64,000 bases of DNA from Paenibacillus sp. R14(2021) (GTDB lineage Bacteria > Bacillota > Bacilli > Paenibacillales > Paenibacillaceae). Both the position numbers and the translations under genes were made by a program. The first letter of the stretch is position 1. Each line of letters begins with the position of its first letter. Location: positions 5,513,001 to 5,577,000 of the forward strand of contig NZ_CP080269.1 in NCBI RefSeq assembly GCF_019431355.1, given 5' to 3'. The notes below the pieces were generated by a model. That model worked only from the letters and a program-made list of their open reading frames with translations. It was not told where the DNA came from and did not search any database. This document shows positions 16,779 to 25,667 of this stretch, in pieces.

Positions 16779-17732
16779 ATGGAATCGCTTGGCGATCTGC
16801 TGAAAGGGATGCCGGGAGGCAGCACGATGAAGCAGCATGCCGATAAATTAATGGCGGAGCTGCTTGCGGACCCGCTGGTCGGCCTGCTTCGTACTAAATA
16901 TCCGGAGCTCGACGACACGACGATCCGGCTCAATTTAAACCGGATTTATCAGTGCACGAAGGAGTACCGCAGCTGTTCCAACTGTCCGGGGCTCGACAAC
17001 TGTCCGAACGATTTCGAAGGCCACTACACGGAGCTGTCATGCGAGACGACAGGCGGCCTGGTGCAGTTGACCGATCGTAAGGTTGCCTGCAAGAAGCTGA
17101 TCGCAAGAAGAAGCGAGGATCGGATTCGCAGCCGGATTCGCAGCTTCTATATCGATGACCGGGCTTTATCGGAGGGTTACTCCGCGGATGAGATCGTGAC
17201 GAACGACGTGGAGCGGATGAAAGCCGTCGGTCAAGTCATCAGCTACATTAACCGGACGAAGGAAGACGGGCTGCAGTCGGAGGGGCTTTATTTAACCGGT
17301 TCGTTCGGTACCGGCAAGACGTTCTTGATGTGCTACATGCTGCATGAGCTGGCGAAGGCGGGCTTTACCGGCGCGATTGTCTATATGCCGGATTTCGTCG
17401 AGGACCTGAAGTCTCTCATGCTGGAGCAGGGCAAGCTGAAGGAAACCGTCGATTTGTTGAAAGAAACGGATCTGCTGATCTTCGATGATATCGGGGCGGA
17501 GAATTTGAATCCGTGGGCACGCGACCATGTGCTGGGCGCCATCCTGAATTACCGGATGAATCGCAAGCCGACCTTCTATACGTCCAACTACGGACTCGAT
17601 GCCATCGAGCAGCATTTCAGCTTTACGAACAAGGACGGCGACGAATTGCATAAAGGGCAGCGATTGATGGACCGGATACGCCCTTATGTGCAAACGGTGC
17701 ATGTAACCGGGCGCAACAAGCGGGGAGGCTGA
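16779..17732 (+). CDS. dnaI: Primosomal helicase loader DnaI
   Basis: A 317-residue AAA+ ATPase that loads the replicative helicase. The N-terminal helicase-binding region has the zinc cluster: Cys59, Cys66, Cys69, Cys75, His82 and Cys104 are candidate ligands. The AAA+ domain has Walker A GSFGTGKT at residues 174-181 and Walker B LLIFDDIGAE near 228-237. GAGGTGAAGG precedes the ATG. It is the second gene of the dnaB operon and ends at a strong terminator. In B. subtilis ytxC and thrS follow dnaI; here they are about 31 kb downstream. Confidence 0.93.
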   Translation: MESLGDLLKGMPGGSTMKQHADKLMAELLADPLVGLLRTKYPELDDTTIRLNLNRIYQCTKEYRSCSNCPGLDNCPNDFEGHYTELSCETTGGLVQLTDRKVACKKLIARRSEDRIRSRIRSFYIDDRALSEGYSADEIVTNDVERMKAVGQVISYINRTKEDGLQSEGLYLTGSFGTGKTFLMCYMLHELAKAGFTGAIVYMPDFVEDLKSLMLEQGKLKETVDLLKETDLLIFDDIGAENLNPWARDHVLGAILNYRMNRKPTFYTSNYGLDAIEQHFSFTNKDGDELHKGQRLMDRIRPYVQTVHVTGRNKRGG

Positions 17733-17746
17733 TCATAGGGCAGTAC

Positions 17747-17789
17747 AGACAAAAAGCCGGAAGCTCAATGAGCTTCCGGCTTTTTGTCT
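17747..17789. terminator. Bidirectional terminator between dnaI and the sulfate-binding gene
   Basis: A perfect 19-bp stem (AGACAAAAAGCCGGAAGCT and its complement) with a five-base loop; A-rich and T-rich ends serve both strands. Confidence 0.93.
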
Positions 17790-17864
17790 GCTTGCTGCCG
17801 CATGTGCATGGCTAAACTTGCTTTCCCGCAAGCTGTAACCCGAATGCCGCTGTGTACGCTGCAA

Positions 17865-18884
17865 TTAAGGCTTATAGATGGCATCGAATACGCCGCCGTC
17901 GTTAAAGAATTTCGTCTGCGCCTTGTTCCAGCCGCCGAAGTCGCGAATGTTCGTCAGCTCGACGTTTTTGAATTTTTTCGTGAACTCGGCTGCGATGTTG
18001 ATGTTCGACGGCCGGTAGTAGTTCTGTGCTACGATGCGCTGACCTGCATTAGTATAGAGATAATCCAAGTATGCCTTCGCAACGTTGCGCGTGCCGTGCT
18101 TCTCGGCGTTCTTATTCACGACGGCAACCGGCGGCTCCGCCAGGATGCTGAAGGTAGGCGTAATGATTTCAAAATCTTTGCCGTGCTCCTTCAGTGCAAG
18201 ATAGGCTTCGTTCTCCCAAGCCAGCAGTACGTCGCCGATGCCGCGCTCGACGAACGTCGTTGTCGATCCGCGTGCGCCGGAGTCCAGAACCGGTACGTTC
18301 TTGTAGAGCTTCGTTACGAAGTCCGTCGCTTTCGATTCGCTGTTGTTGTTTTGCTTCAGCGCATAGCCCCAGGCAGCGAGGAAGTTCCAGCGCGCGCCGC
18401 CGCTTGTTTTCGGATTAGGCGTGATGACGGAGACGTTGCTCTTGACAAGATCGCTCCAGTCTTTGATTTTCTTCGGATTACCTTTGCGGACCAGGAATAC
18501 GATTGTCGAGGTGTAAGGCGAGCTGTTATGCGCGAAACGGTTTTCCCAGCCGTCATTGATGAAGCCGGCTTTTTGGATGGCGTCGATGTCATAAGCGAGT
18601 GCCAGCGTGACAACGTCCGCTTCCAGACCATCGATAACAGCACGTGCTTGCGCGCCCGATCCGCCGTGCGATTGTTTGATCGTTACTTTCTGGCCGGTCT
18701 TTGCTTTCCAATAGGAAGAGAAGGCATGGTTGTACTGTTCGTACAGCTCGCGAGTCGGATCGTACGAGACATTCAGAAGCTCGATATCCGGCTTGGCGGG
18801 TTTGGTTATTGCGGCGAAGCTTGTAGACGATAACGTTAGAAGCAGGGTTAATGCAGTTACTGCGCTGATCAGCTTTCTCTTCAT
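17865..18884 (-). CDS. Sulfate ABC transporter substrate-binding protein, non-lipoprotein paralog
   Basis: A 339-residue periplasmic-type binding protein of the CysP/Sbp family. Conserved blocks are [42 protein letters not shown] and [11 protein letters not shown]. The signal peptide (about residues 1-24, MKRKL then a hydrophobic core and SFAA) has no lipobox Cys, so the product is probably secreted or held by another partner. That is odd for a Gram-positive ABC binding protein. It is divergent from a lipoprotein paralog that heads the transporter operon. The leader carries a strong terminator, suggesting attenuation. GGGGAGAG lies seven bases before ATG. Sulfate or thiosulfate is the likely ligand. 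Confidence 0.9.
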   Translation of the reverse strand: MKRKLISAVTALTLLLTLSSTSFAAITKPAKPDIELLNVSYDPTRELYEQYNHAFSSYWKAKTGQKVTIKQSHGGSGAQARAVIDGLEADVVTLALAYDIDAIQKAGFINDGWENRFAHNSSPYTSTIVFLVRKGNPKKIKDWSDLVKSNVSVITPNPKTSGGARWNFLAAWGYALKQNNNSESKATDFVTKLYKNVPVLDSGARGSTTTFVERGIGDVLLAWENEAYLALKEHGKDFEIITPTFSILAEPPVAVVNKNAEKHGTRNVAKAYLDYLYTNAGQRIVAQNYYRPSNINIAAEFTKKFKNVELTNIRDFGGWNKAQTKFFNDGGVFDAIYKP

Positions 18885-18939
18885 AAGACAACTCTCCCCA
18901 TATCAATCTGTTTTCCGACGGCAGTTAACAGTACACAAT

Positions 18940-19003
18940 AAAAAAGGAGGCCCCGGCAAATGCCCTCGCATAGCAGCTGCAAGGGCAATTGGTCAGGGCC
19001 TCC
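18940..19003 (-). promoter_or_regulatory. Terminator in the leader of the sulfate-binding gene (attenuator candidate)
   Basis: On the minus strand GGAGGCCC pairs with GGGCCTCC, enclosing an inner TGCCCT/AGGGCA hairpin, followed by six Us. It lies between the promoter at 19030-19059 and the gene start at 18884. No known riboswitch or T-box motif was recognised in the leader. Confidence 0.65.
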
Positions 19004-19029
19004 GGTGTGCCGGTCGGCTCGATGGACTC

Positions 19030-19059
19030 ATCATAAGGGTTTTAATTCCAACCTGTCAA
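19030..19059 (-). promoter_or_regulatory. SigA-type promoter of the non-lipoprotein sulfate-binding gene
   Basis: TTGACA (minus strand, 19059-19054), an 18-base spacer and TATGAT (19035-19030). Confidence 0.75.
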
Positions 19060-19117
19060 CTATGAATTTAAATATAAATGAACCTGATAACTTAGATAAG
19101 AATTTCAAAAAAATGAA

Positions 19118-19147
19118 TTGACAAGGAAGCTTGTCCATTGCTATGAT
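19118..19147 (+). promoter_or_regulatory. SigA-type promoter of the sulfate transporter operon
   Basis: TTGACA, an 18-base spacer and TATGAT, giving a leader of about 105 bases before the lipoprotein gene. It is back-to-back with the minus-strand promoter 60 bases away. Confidence 0.78.
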
Positions 19148-19260
19148 TCAATCAATAACCAACTAAACAGGTAGGATTAATTTTGTTTTTGCTACCGGTC
19201 AAACTCGGCGTAGAGACACATTAGTTATCTGTAAAACGATTAAACGAGGGGTGCTTTTAC

Positions 19261-20412
19261 ATGACAAACATGAAAAAGAGAAGCTTTCTACCGATGCACG
19301 TACTAATGGTCTTTATCGCTTTTGCAATCGCTTTGACCGGCTGCGGATGGGACTCGGGTCCAAACGAAGCTGCGAACAACTCCGGTACGAAAGCAGCTGA
19401 CAACGGCGGCTCCAAAAACACGGGAAACGGCAACGCTTCAGAACCTGCTGCAGCGAATGACAGCGCATCGAAGGGACCGATCGAGCTTCTGAATGTCTCC
19501 TACGACCCGACGCGTGAGCTGTATGAGGCTTACAATAAACTATTTGCGGACTATTGGAAGAAAGAACATAACCAAGACGTTACGATTAAACAGTCTCATG
19601 CCGGTTCCGGCGCGCAATCCCGTGCCGTCATCGACGGATTGAAGGCGGATGTCGTGACGCTGGCGCTTGGCTACGATATCGACGCCATTGCCCAGAAAGG
19701 ACTTATCAATCCGGATTGGCAGCAAAAGTTCGATAATAACAGCTCTCCCTATACATCGACGATTGTCTTCCTGGTTCGTAAAGGCAATCCGAAGGGAATC
19801 AAGGACTGGAATGATCTGGTGAAACCGGGTGTTCAGGTCATTACGCCGAATCCGAAAACAAGCGGCGGCGCACGTTGGAATTATCTCGCGGCTTGGGGAT
19901 ATGCATTGAAGCAAAGCAACGGCGACGAGGAGAAAGCGAAAGCATTCGTCAAAGCGCTTTACAAAAACGTGCCCGTTCTGGATTCCGGCGCGCGCGGGTC
20001 GACAACGACGTTTGTCGAGAAAGGTATCGGCGACGTGCTGCTCGCATGGGAGAATGAAGCGCTGCTGTCCGTCAAGGAGCTTGGCAAAGACAAGTTCGAC
20101 ATCGTATATCCGTCCCTCAGCATCCTGGCAGAGCCTCCGGTTGCCATCGTGGATAAGAACGTAGACAAGAAGGGCTCACGCGAGGTTGCCGAGGCTTACC
20201 TTGACTACCTGTATACGGAGTCGGCCCAGAAGCTCGTTGCGCAGAACTTCTACCGCCCGCAGCTAGCCTCCGTGGCAGAGCAGTTCGCAGATCAATTTCC
20301 GGCAATCGAAATGCTGAATATCGACGACGATTTCGGCGGCTGGGCAGAAGCACAGAAGAAACATTTTGCTGATGGCGGCGTATTTGATCAATTGTATACG
20401 CCCGGTTCATAA
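19261..20412 (+). CDS. cysP: Sulfate ABC transporter substrate-binding lipoprotein
   Basis: A 383-residue lipoprotein. The signal peptide ends in the lipobox ALTGC (Cys at about residue 28), followed by a Gly/Asn/Ser-rich linker to about residue 72 and the CysP/Sbp domain ([41 protein letters not shown]). It captures sulfate for the CysTWA permease encoded directly downstream. GAGGGGTG is seven bases before ATG. It closely resembles the divergent paralog at 17.9-18.9 kb apart from the anchor and linker, pointing to a local duplication. Whether sulfate or thiosulfate is preferred cannot be read. Confidence 0.92.
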   Translation: MTNMKKRSFLPMHVLMVFIAFAIALTGCGWDSGPNEAANNSGTKAADNGGSKNTGNGNASEPAAANDSASKGPIELLNVSYDPTRELYEAYNKLFADYWKKEHNQDVTIKQSHAGSGAQSRAVIDGLKADVVTLALGYDIDAIAQKGLINPDWQQKFDNNSSPYTSTIVFLVRKGNPKGIKDWNDLVKPGVQVITPNPKTSGGARWNYLAAWGYALKQSNGDEEKAKAFVKALYKNVPVLDSGARGSTTTFVEKGIGDVLLAWENEALLSVKELGKDKFDIVYPSLSILAEPPVAIVDKNVDKKGSREVAEAYLDYLYTESAQKLVAQNFYRPQLASVAEQFADQFPAIEMLNIDDDFGGWAEAQKKHFADGGVFDQLYTPGS

Positions 20413-20437
20413 GTGACGCGAGGAGCTGACTCTACGA

Positions 20438-21286
20438 ATGACGAGTTCCGCGAAGAAGAAAGCGAAGCCGCGCAGCGTGCTGCCGGGCTTCGGCCTTTCG
20501 CTCGGTTTTACGATTTTCTACTTAAGCTTGATCGTTATCATTCCGCTCATCGGTATTTTCGTCAAAACATCCGGCTTGACGCCGGAGCGATTCTGGGAAA
20601 CGGTCTCTAACGCCCGGGTCCTCGCATCGTATAAAATCAGTTTCCTGACTTCGTTCTACGCCGCGCTGGTCAATCTCGTGTTCGGTCTGATCATCGCTTG
20701 GGTACTGGTGCGCTACAAGTTTCCGGGTAAGAAGCTGCTCGACAGCTTGATTGATCTGCCGTTTGCGCTGCCGACCGCCGTAGCGGGTATTGCGCTGACG
20801 GCGATCTACGCGCCGAATGGCTGGATCGGCAAACTGCTCATTCCGCTTGGCATCAAGGTGGCATTCACGCCGATCGGCATTACACTGGCGCTGATCTTTA
20901 TCGGCCTGCCGTTCGTCGTGCGCACCGTGCAGCCGGTACTGCAGGATCTCGATAACGAAGTGGAAGAAGCTGCTGTTATGCTGGGTGCCTTCCGCTGGCG
21001 GACATTCCGCAGAGTCGTGCTGCCGGAGCTGATTCCACCGCTGCTAACGGGTTTCGCGCTTGCTTTCGCTAGAGGGATCGGCGAGTACGGCTCCGTCGTC
21101 TTTATCTCCGGCAATATGCCGATGAAGACGGAGATCGCGCCGCTGCTCATCATGACCAAGCTGGAACAGTTCGATTACCGCGGTGCGACGGCTATAGCGC
21201 TTGTAATGCTCGTGGTGTCGTTCCTGCTGCTGCTGCTCATCAACTACTTGCAATGGCGGAGCAATCGCCGCGTTGCAAGCGCATAG
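20438..21286 (+). CDS. cysT: Sulfate ABC transporter permease CysT
   Basis: A 282-residue permease with about six membrane segments, beginning with [20 protein letters not shown]. The ABC permease EAA loop is [23 protein letters not shown] near residues 180-202. It forms the channel with CysW and is powered by CysA. AGGAG is 12 bases before ATG, a somewhat long spacing. It starts 25 bases after the binding-protein gene and ends 15 bases before cysW. The C-terminal residues are basic, with no extra domain. Confidence 0.93.
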   Translation: MTSSAKKKAKPRSVLPGFGLSLGFTIFYLSLIVIIPLIGIFVKTSGLTPERFWETVSNARVLASYKISFLTSFYAALVNLVFGLIIAWVLVRYKFPGKKLLDSLIDLPFALPTAVAGIALTAIYAPNGWIGKLLIPLGIKVAFTPIGITLALIFIGLPFVVRTVQPVLQDLDNEVEEAAVMLGAFRWRTFRRVVLPELIPPLLTGFALAFARGIGEYGSVVFISGNMPMKTEIAPLLIMTKLEQFDYRGATAIALVMLVVSFLLLLLINYLQWRSNRRVASA

Positions 21287-21301
21287 GAGGAGGGGATCCA
21301 C

Positions 21302-22183
21302 ATGGCAGGTGCAATTACGGTTCACTTATCGGAGAAAACGGCGCAGCGGCCGAAGCATATCAATGAATCGCTGGTCGTGCGTATTGTCCTCATCTCGATT
21401 TCCCTGCTCTTCCTAGGGCTGGTCGTGCTGCTGCCGCTGGTGTCGGTGTTCATCGAAGCGTTTAAGCGCGGCGCGGAAGTCTACTTCGCTGCGCTGAGAG
21501 ACCCGGATGCTTGGTCGGCGCTGCGATTGACGCTGCTTACGGCCGTTATCGCCGTACCGCTCAATACCCTATTCGGGGTTGCTGCAGCCTGGGCGATCAG
21601 CAAATTCCGGTTCCGAGGCAAGAACATCTTGATCACGCTGATCGATCTGCCTTTCGCGGTCTCGCCGGTCATCGCAGGTATGGTATTTATTCTCTTATTC
21701 GGCGCACAAGGCTTTCTGGGTCCGTGGTTGTCCGATCACAACATTCAGATCGTCTTCGCGCTTCCAGGTATCGTACTGGCAACGACCTTCGTTACCTTCC
21801 CCTTTGTAGCGAGAGAGCTCATTCCGCTCATGCAGGCGCAGGGCGTTCAAGAGGAAGAAGCCGCCGCGAGCCTTGGCGCGAAGGGCTGGCAAATCTTCTG
21901 GCGCGTTACGCTGCCGAATATCAAGTGGGGCCTGCTGTATGGCGTCATTCTCTGCAATGCAAGGGCGATGGGCGAGTTCGGTGCAGTGTCCGTCGTATCC
22001 GGGCACATTCGCGGAGAGACGAATACGCTGCCGCTTCATATTGAAATCTTGTACAACGAATATCAATTCTCCGCTTCGTTTGCAGTGGCGTCTCTGCTCG
22101 TCATGCTGGCATTGGTGACGCTGGTCGTGAAGAGCTTTATCGAGTGGAAAACAACCGGGCAGCTTCCGAAGGAGGAGAACTGA
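21302..22183 (+). CDS. cysW: Sulfate ABC transporter permease CysW
   Basis: A 293-residue permease, partner of CysT. A hydrophilic N-terminus of about 25 residues is followed by six hydrophobic segments; the EAA loop is [24 protein letters not shown] near residues 179-202. The start has GAGGAGGGG seven bases upstream. The stop is two bases before the cysA start, and the cysA ribosome-binding site lies within the cysW end, so expression is tightly linked. Confidence 0.93.
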   Translation: MAGAITVHLSEKTAQRPKHINESLVVRIVLISISLLFLGLVVLLPLVSVFIEAFKRGAEVYFAALRDPDAWSALRLTLLTAVIAVPLNTLFGVAAAWAISKFRFRGKNILITLIDLPFAVSPVIAGMVFILLFGAQGFLGPWLSDHNIQIVFALPGIVLATTFVTFPFVARELIPLMQAQGVQEEEAAASLGAKGWQIFWRVTLPNIKWGLLYGVILCNARAMGEFGAVSVVSGHIRGETNTLPLHIEILYNEYQFSASFAVASLLVMLALVTLVVKSFIEWKTTGQLPKEEN

Positions 22184-22185
22184 CG

Positions 22186-23250
22186 ATGCATATCGAGGTT
22201 CGGAACGTAAACAAGACATTTGGCGATCATAAAGCAGTTCAGAATGTGAGCTTCTCGATCGAGCGCGGCAAGCTGATCGGCCTGCTTGGTCCAAGCGGCG
22301 GCGGCAAGTCGACACTGCTTCGCATCCTGGCCGGTCTGGAGACGCCGGATTCAGGTGATATCTTCATTAACGGCAAGCGCGTGAACGATGTGCAGCCGCA
22401 GCTGCGCGGCATCGGCTTCGTCTTCCAGAACTATGCGCTGTTCAAGCATATGAGCGTATTCGATAACATCGCATTTGGCTTAACGATTCGCAAAACAAGC
22501 AAGGCGGAAATCAAGAACCGGGTCAACGAGCTGCTGGATTTGACGGGACTTCGGGGCTTCGAGCACCGTTACCCGCATCAGCTCTCGGGTGGACAGCGGC
22601 AGCGCGTCGCCTTCGCAAGAGCGCTTGCGCCAAGACCGGATCTGCTGCTGCTCGACGAGCCGTTCGCTGCTATCGATGCCAAGGTGCGCAAGGAGCTTCG
22701 GACCTGGCTGAAGGGACTGATCGCTGAGCTTGGCATTACCTCGATTTTCGTGACGCACGACCAGGATGAGGCGGTAGAGGTTGCCGATGAAATGCTGATC
22801 GTGCAGCAGGGTCGATTGGAGCAGCAGGGCTCGCCTGTTCATATTTACACGGATCCGCAGACGGCTTTCGTGGCCGGATTTATCGGCCACTCCAGCGTTG
22901 TCGAGGAGCCGGGAAGGCTTCGCGGCTTCGAGCGCACTTCGCTGTCGTCAGGCGCGCGCGCGCTGATCCGGCCGGAATTCGTCGAGGTAGGCCGGCAGGA
23001 GGAAATCGCGTTTCCGTCCGCTTCCGAGAAGGGCAAGGTCCGCCATATTTTTTTCCGCGGCGCCCATCTGGAATTGGATATCGAAGTAAATGGCAATCGG
23101 TTATCCGCTCATCGTTCCTTGGATCAGGTGCCGCTTCATCCAGGTCAGGAAGTATCCGTCCTGATCCATAGGCTGTATGTGATTTCGGAGGATTCGGCTA
23201 CGATGGTCGAGAATCCGCTGAAAATTGATCCGCTTCCAGTGCATATTTGA
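22186..23250 (+). CDS. cysA: Sulfate ABC transporter ATP-binding protein CysA
   Basis: A 354-residue ATPase. Walker A GPSGGGKST is at residues 35-43, with the Q-loop in VFQNYALF, signature LSGGQRQR, and Walker B LLLLDEPFAAID with the H-loop VTHD. A C-terminal regulatory/TOBE-like region covers about residues 235-350. The ATG at 22186 follows AAGGAGGAG; the open frame upstream is only the cysW end in another frame. It energises sulfate import by CysT and CysW, feeding cysteine synthesis and the metA-metI-metC pathway in this window. Confidence 0.94.
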   Translation: MHIEVRNVNKTFGDHKAVQNVSFSIERGKLIGLLGPSGGGKSTLLRILAGLETPDSGDIFINGKRVNDVQPQLRGIGFVFQNYALFKHMSVFDNIAFGLTIRKTSKAEIKNRVNELLDLTGLRGFEHRYPHQLSGGQRQRVAFARALAPRPDLLLLDEPFAAIDAKVRKELRTWLKGLIAELGITSIFVTHDQDEAVEVADEMLIVQQGRLEQQGSPVHIYTDPQTAFVAGFIGHSSVVEEPGRLRGFERTSLSSGARALIRPEFVEVGRQEEIAFPSASEKGKVRHIFFRGAHLELDIEVNGNRLSAHRSLDQVPLHPGQEVSVLIHRLYVISEDSATMVENPLKIDPLPVHI

Positions 23251-23310
23251 ATGACGAAGGGATAAGCGCCCTTCGGACGAAGCGTTAACCAAGCTTAGGA
23301 GGGGTTTATG

Positions 23311-23529
23311 ATGGCGAAGCCAATCGTGTTGGATCAAGAATGGTTAGAGCGCATTGCAACGCAGGTAAATGGGCTTGAATATGGTTCGGTTCTCATTACC
23401 GTTCATGACGGCCGCGTCGTCCAGATCGACAGAACCGAGCGCAAGCGTTTCGAGTCTGGCTCCGCGAAGCAAGCTCAATCGCAGCAGCAGGGGCAGTCCT
23501 CGGATAAATTAAAGGCTGTTGGCGGATAG
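23311..23529 (+). CDS. yezD: YezD family small protein (DUF2292)
   Basis: A 72-residue protein. Its core (LERIATQVNGLEYGSVLITVHDGRVVQIDRTE) matches the YezD/DUF2292 family, which is often encoded beside sulfur assimilation genes; its function is unknown. The Gln/Ser-rich C-terminal third looks disordered. Of two adjacent Met codons, ATG 23311 is six bases after AGGAGGGG. It lies 60 bases after cysA and before a terminator, so it is the last gene of the sulfate operon. Confidence 0.8.
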   Translation: MAKPIVLDQEWLERIATQVNGLEYGSVLITVHDGRVVQIDRTERKRFESGSAKQAQSQQQGQSSDKLKAVGG

Positions 23530-23557
23530 CTTTCCGCTTCACATTCATTATAAGGAA

Positions 23558-23606
23558 AGCGACCAGACAAAGGCTGCGGATGCAGCGTGTTTGGCCGCTT
23601 TTTTTT
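23558..23606 (+). terminator. Terminator of the sulfate operon
   Basis: Nested hairpin: outer arms AGCGACCAGACA/TGTTTGGCCGCT with one mismatch, inner GCTGC/GCAGC, then a run of Ts. Confidence 0.8.
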
Positions 23607-23669
23607 GCTTGCCTTAGGGAGAACGGCATTCAGTAACGCGGCGATGACGATCCATCCGGCGAGCGTCAA

Positions 23670-24878
23670 TCAGTCTGTTTCAAACATCTTCGGGGAATAA
23701 GACGTTCGCGCGGCATGACGCTTATCGGCACTCTTCCTTGTCCGCTGGCTGACGGACCGCTCTTTACGCGCTTGATGCGCCAATTCTCTTCCCGTCTTCT
23801 TGTAGCTGGTGAATCTTCGCTCATCCAGCGTTCCGTTTCGGAGCGCTGCTTTAACAGCGCAGCCCTGCTCCGCACCGTGCTTGCAATCGCGGAAGCGGCA
23901 GGCTTCAGCAAGCGCCTCGATATCCCCGAAGGCCTCCTGCCAGCCATCGCCTGAATCCCACAGCTGCAACTCGCGCATGCCGGGCGTATCCATCATGATG
24001 AAGCCGCCGGGGAGGGGGAACAGCTCGCGGTGCGTCGTCGTGTGACGTCCGCGGGCATCGTCCTCGCGGATGCCCTGCACCCGCTGCCGCTCATCGGCGG
24101 ACAGCCAGTTGAGCAGGGTGGATTTGCCGACGCCCGAAGAGCCGGTGACGGCAATGGTTCGTCCTGGCTGCAGGTAAGGAGCAAGCGCCGATCGGCCCCA
24201 GTCCTGCACGGCGCTGACCGCAAGTACAGGTACTCCTGGTGCGGCTGCCTCCACTTCTGCGATGCGCAGGTCAACCTCTTCGCACAGATCCGCTTTCGTT
24301 AAGAGCACGACCGGCGTCGCGCCGCTTTCCCATGCGGCAACGAGGTAGCGCTCGATCTTGCTTACGTTGTAGTCGCCGTTCAAGGCGTTGACGATGAATA
24401 ACGTGTCCATGTTGGCGCCGATGACTTGTTCTTCCGGCACGCTGCCGGCTGCCCGCCGGATCATAGCGGTACGGCGGGGGAGAAGGCTGTGAATAACCGC
24501 GCGCCGTTCGCCGGGCAGCGGCTGCACGATGACCCAATCGCCGACAGCGGGATAATCGCTGCGGGAAGCCGCCTGAAATTGAAATTTGCCGCTTACCTCG
24601 GCAGTGAGCTCGCCTACATCTGCGGCGATTCGGTATTGGTTCGTGAACTGAGCGGTCACCCGCGCAGGAACAAGGTTCCCTGCATGCCCCGGAGCCGCAT
24701 CGAATAGCTGCTGCCAGGTGGTGTTCCAGCCGTAAGCCTCAAGCAGCGAAGCATGAGCGAATTCGCCGTAATCGTGATCTTCAACGTGGGGAGTCACTTG
24801 GCTCACCTCTTGGTTTATCAGAAGTTCTGGTATTTGCGTGTGGTTCGTGATCTTGCCTGTATATTCTTCTAAGTTCAA
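23670..24878 (-). CDS. rsgA: RsgA-like circularly permuted GTPase
   Basis: A 402-residue GTPase that acts in late maturation of the small ribosomal subunit. It has an OB fold (about 65-135), a permuted G domain with G4 TKAD near 194, P-loop GSSGVGKST at 246-254 and switch DTPGMRE, and a C-terminal zinc site from CRFRDCKHGAEQGC. The first 45 residues are not typical. A GTG at 24797, after AAGAGGTGAG, would give a more usual 375 residues, while TTG 24878 has AAAGGGG upstream; both remain possible. It may be a second, paralogous RsgA, since it lies outside the usual prpC-prkC neighbourhood. Confidence 0.85.
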   Translation of the reverse strand: MNLEEYTGKITNHTQIPELLINQEVSQVTPHVEDHDYGEFAHASLLEAYGWNTTWQQLFDAAPGHAGNLVPARVTAQFTNQYRIAADVGELTAEVSGKFQFQAASRSDYPAVGDWVIVQPLPGERRAVIHSLLPRRTAMIRRAAGSVPEEQVIGANMDTLFIVNALNGDYNVSKIERYLVAAWESGATPVVLLTKADLCEEVDLRIAEVEAAAPGVPVLAVSAVQDWGRSALAPYLQPGRTIAVTGSSGVGKSTLLNWLSADERQRVQGIREDDARGRHTTTHRELFPLPGGFIMMDTPGMRELQLWDSGDGWQEAFGDIEALAEACRFRDCKHGAEQGCAVKAALRNGTLDERRFTSYKKTGRELAHQARKERSVSQRTRKSADKRHAARTSYSPKMFETD

Positions 24879-24944
24879 ATTCGGATTGCCCCTTTAAGTG
24901 TAATTTTGGATTAATCTGATAATTATGGATCGTGAAGCAACGAC

Positions 24945-24974
24945 AAAAAACCGCAGGAAATAAAGCTCCTGCGG
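24945..24974 (-). terminator. Minus-strand terminator (second of a tandem pair)
   Basis: CCGCAGGA pairs with TCCTGCGG, followed on the minus strand by six Us. It lies about 110 bases downstream of the small gene at 25086-25214. Confidence 0.8.
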
Positions 24975-25023
24975 TTCCATCAACAACAAGTGCGCACAGC
25001 TGCAGCACACATTGTATAGACAG

Positions 25024-25063
25024 AAAAAAACCGCAAGAAACCGAAACATCCGGTCTCTTGCGG
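25024..25063 (-). terminator. Minus-strand terminator of the small gene
   Basis: CCGCAAGA pairs with TCTTGCGG, with an inner ACCGG/CCGGT-like stem, followed on the minus strand by seven Us, 23 bases after the stop of the small reading frame. Confidence 0.85.
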
Positions 25064-25085
25064 CACGAGGCATGAAGCAGCGGAA

Positions 25086-25214
25086 TCATGGCCAAACGGT
25101 AGCATTGCTGCTCCGCTCGGCCGCTCTGAGCCGCCAATCATCCTTTATTTTCCGTCTGAGACCGATGCATATGCAGCTGCCGAAACAATCGAAATCGAAG
25201 TCACCATAGTACAT
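25086..25214 (-). CDS. Putative 42-residue Cys-containing small protein, unrecognised
   Basis: A reading frame of 42 codons starting MYYGDFDFD, with a Cys cluster CFGSCICIG at residues 10-18 and a basic, charged second half. The case for a gene comes from its signals: a TTGACA-17-TAGAAT promoter, AAGGAGG directly upstream, and a strong terminator right after the stop. AAGGAGG is only three bases from this ATG. A second ATG in another frame, at 25207, has a spacing of ten and gives a 20-residue peptide (MVTSISIVSAAAYASVSDGK), so the true frame is open. A small regulatory RNA is the third possibility. Confidence 0.5.
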   Translation of the reverse strand: MYYGDFDFDCFGSCICIGLRRKIKDDWRLRAAERSSNATVWP

Positions 25215-25240
25215 CAGCCTCCTTAAAGGTTCTTGTAGTC

Positions 25241-25269
25241 ATTCTATGTGGAGCGGGAAGATTTGTCAA
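25241..25269 (-). promoter_or_regulatory. SigA-type promoter of the small gene
   Basis: On the minus strand TTGACA (25269-25264), a 17-base spacer and TAGAAT (25246-25241), about 27 bases before the small gene's start codon. Confidence 0.78.
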
Positions 25270-25285
25270 CGGGCTCCATGCAAAT

Positions 25286-25318
25286 GGCCTTGCCCCGGCA
25301 AGCTGCCGAAACAAGGCC
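25286..25318 (-). terminator. Terminator-like stem-loop after yqzM
   Basis: GGCCTTG pairs with CAAGGCC around an inner CGGCA/TGCCG stem, six bases after the yqzM stop. The U-run is weak. Confidence 0.65.
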
Positions 25319-25324
25319 ACATCA

Positions 25325-25471
25325 TTACGAAATAACGAATTTAATGATCACCGCAGCGGTGAAAATTACGAACATGATTCCGAAGAATCCGCCGAAGCCC
25401 ATGGCGACATCGAAAAAATCATCGCGCGGCTCCTCATTGAGATGCTCACGTGGATCTCTTACATTTTCCAT
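25325..25471 (-). CDS. yqzM: YqzM-like small membrane protein
   Basis: A 48-residue protein with a charged N-terminus (MENVRDPREHLNEEPRDD) and one membrane segment (about residues 21-46, rich in Gly, Phe and Ile). Size and layout fit the YqzM family of Bacillales, whose function is unknown. ATG 25471 is preferred because AGGAGG lies ten bases upstream; an upstream in-frame Met at 25510 lacks a good site. It is single-gene and divergent from uvrC. Confidence 0.65.
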   Translation of the reverse strand: MENVRDPREHLNEEPRDDFFDVAMGFGGFFGIMFVIFTAAVIIKFVIS

Positions 25472-25667
25472 GCTTTCATTTCCTCCTCTAGGACGACGAT
25501 TGCTCCCCATAGTATACCCAACTTTCAGAATAATTGTAAAGCGGCGATCGTGACGAAATTGAGGACATTTTCCAGCGGCAGCTCACGTCTTCGAAACATA
25601 GCACGCCGCAGTCTTACGGCTTATGTGGTACAATAGACGTTAGCGCAAGTCCGGGAGGAGGACAACG

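Noticed and set aside
17784-18833. Long plus-strand frame (349 codons) opposite the sulfate-binding gene
   Set aside because: The minus strand encodes a complete Sbp-family protein with a signal peptide; the plus frame starts inside the terminator.
19023-19031. A 12-codon frame (MSPSSRPAHRRP) running into the attenuator before the sulfate-binding gene
   Set aside because: Its ATG lies within the -10 region, upstream of the expected transcription start, and has no ribosome-binding site.
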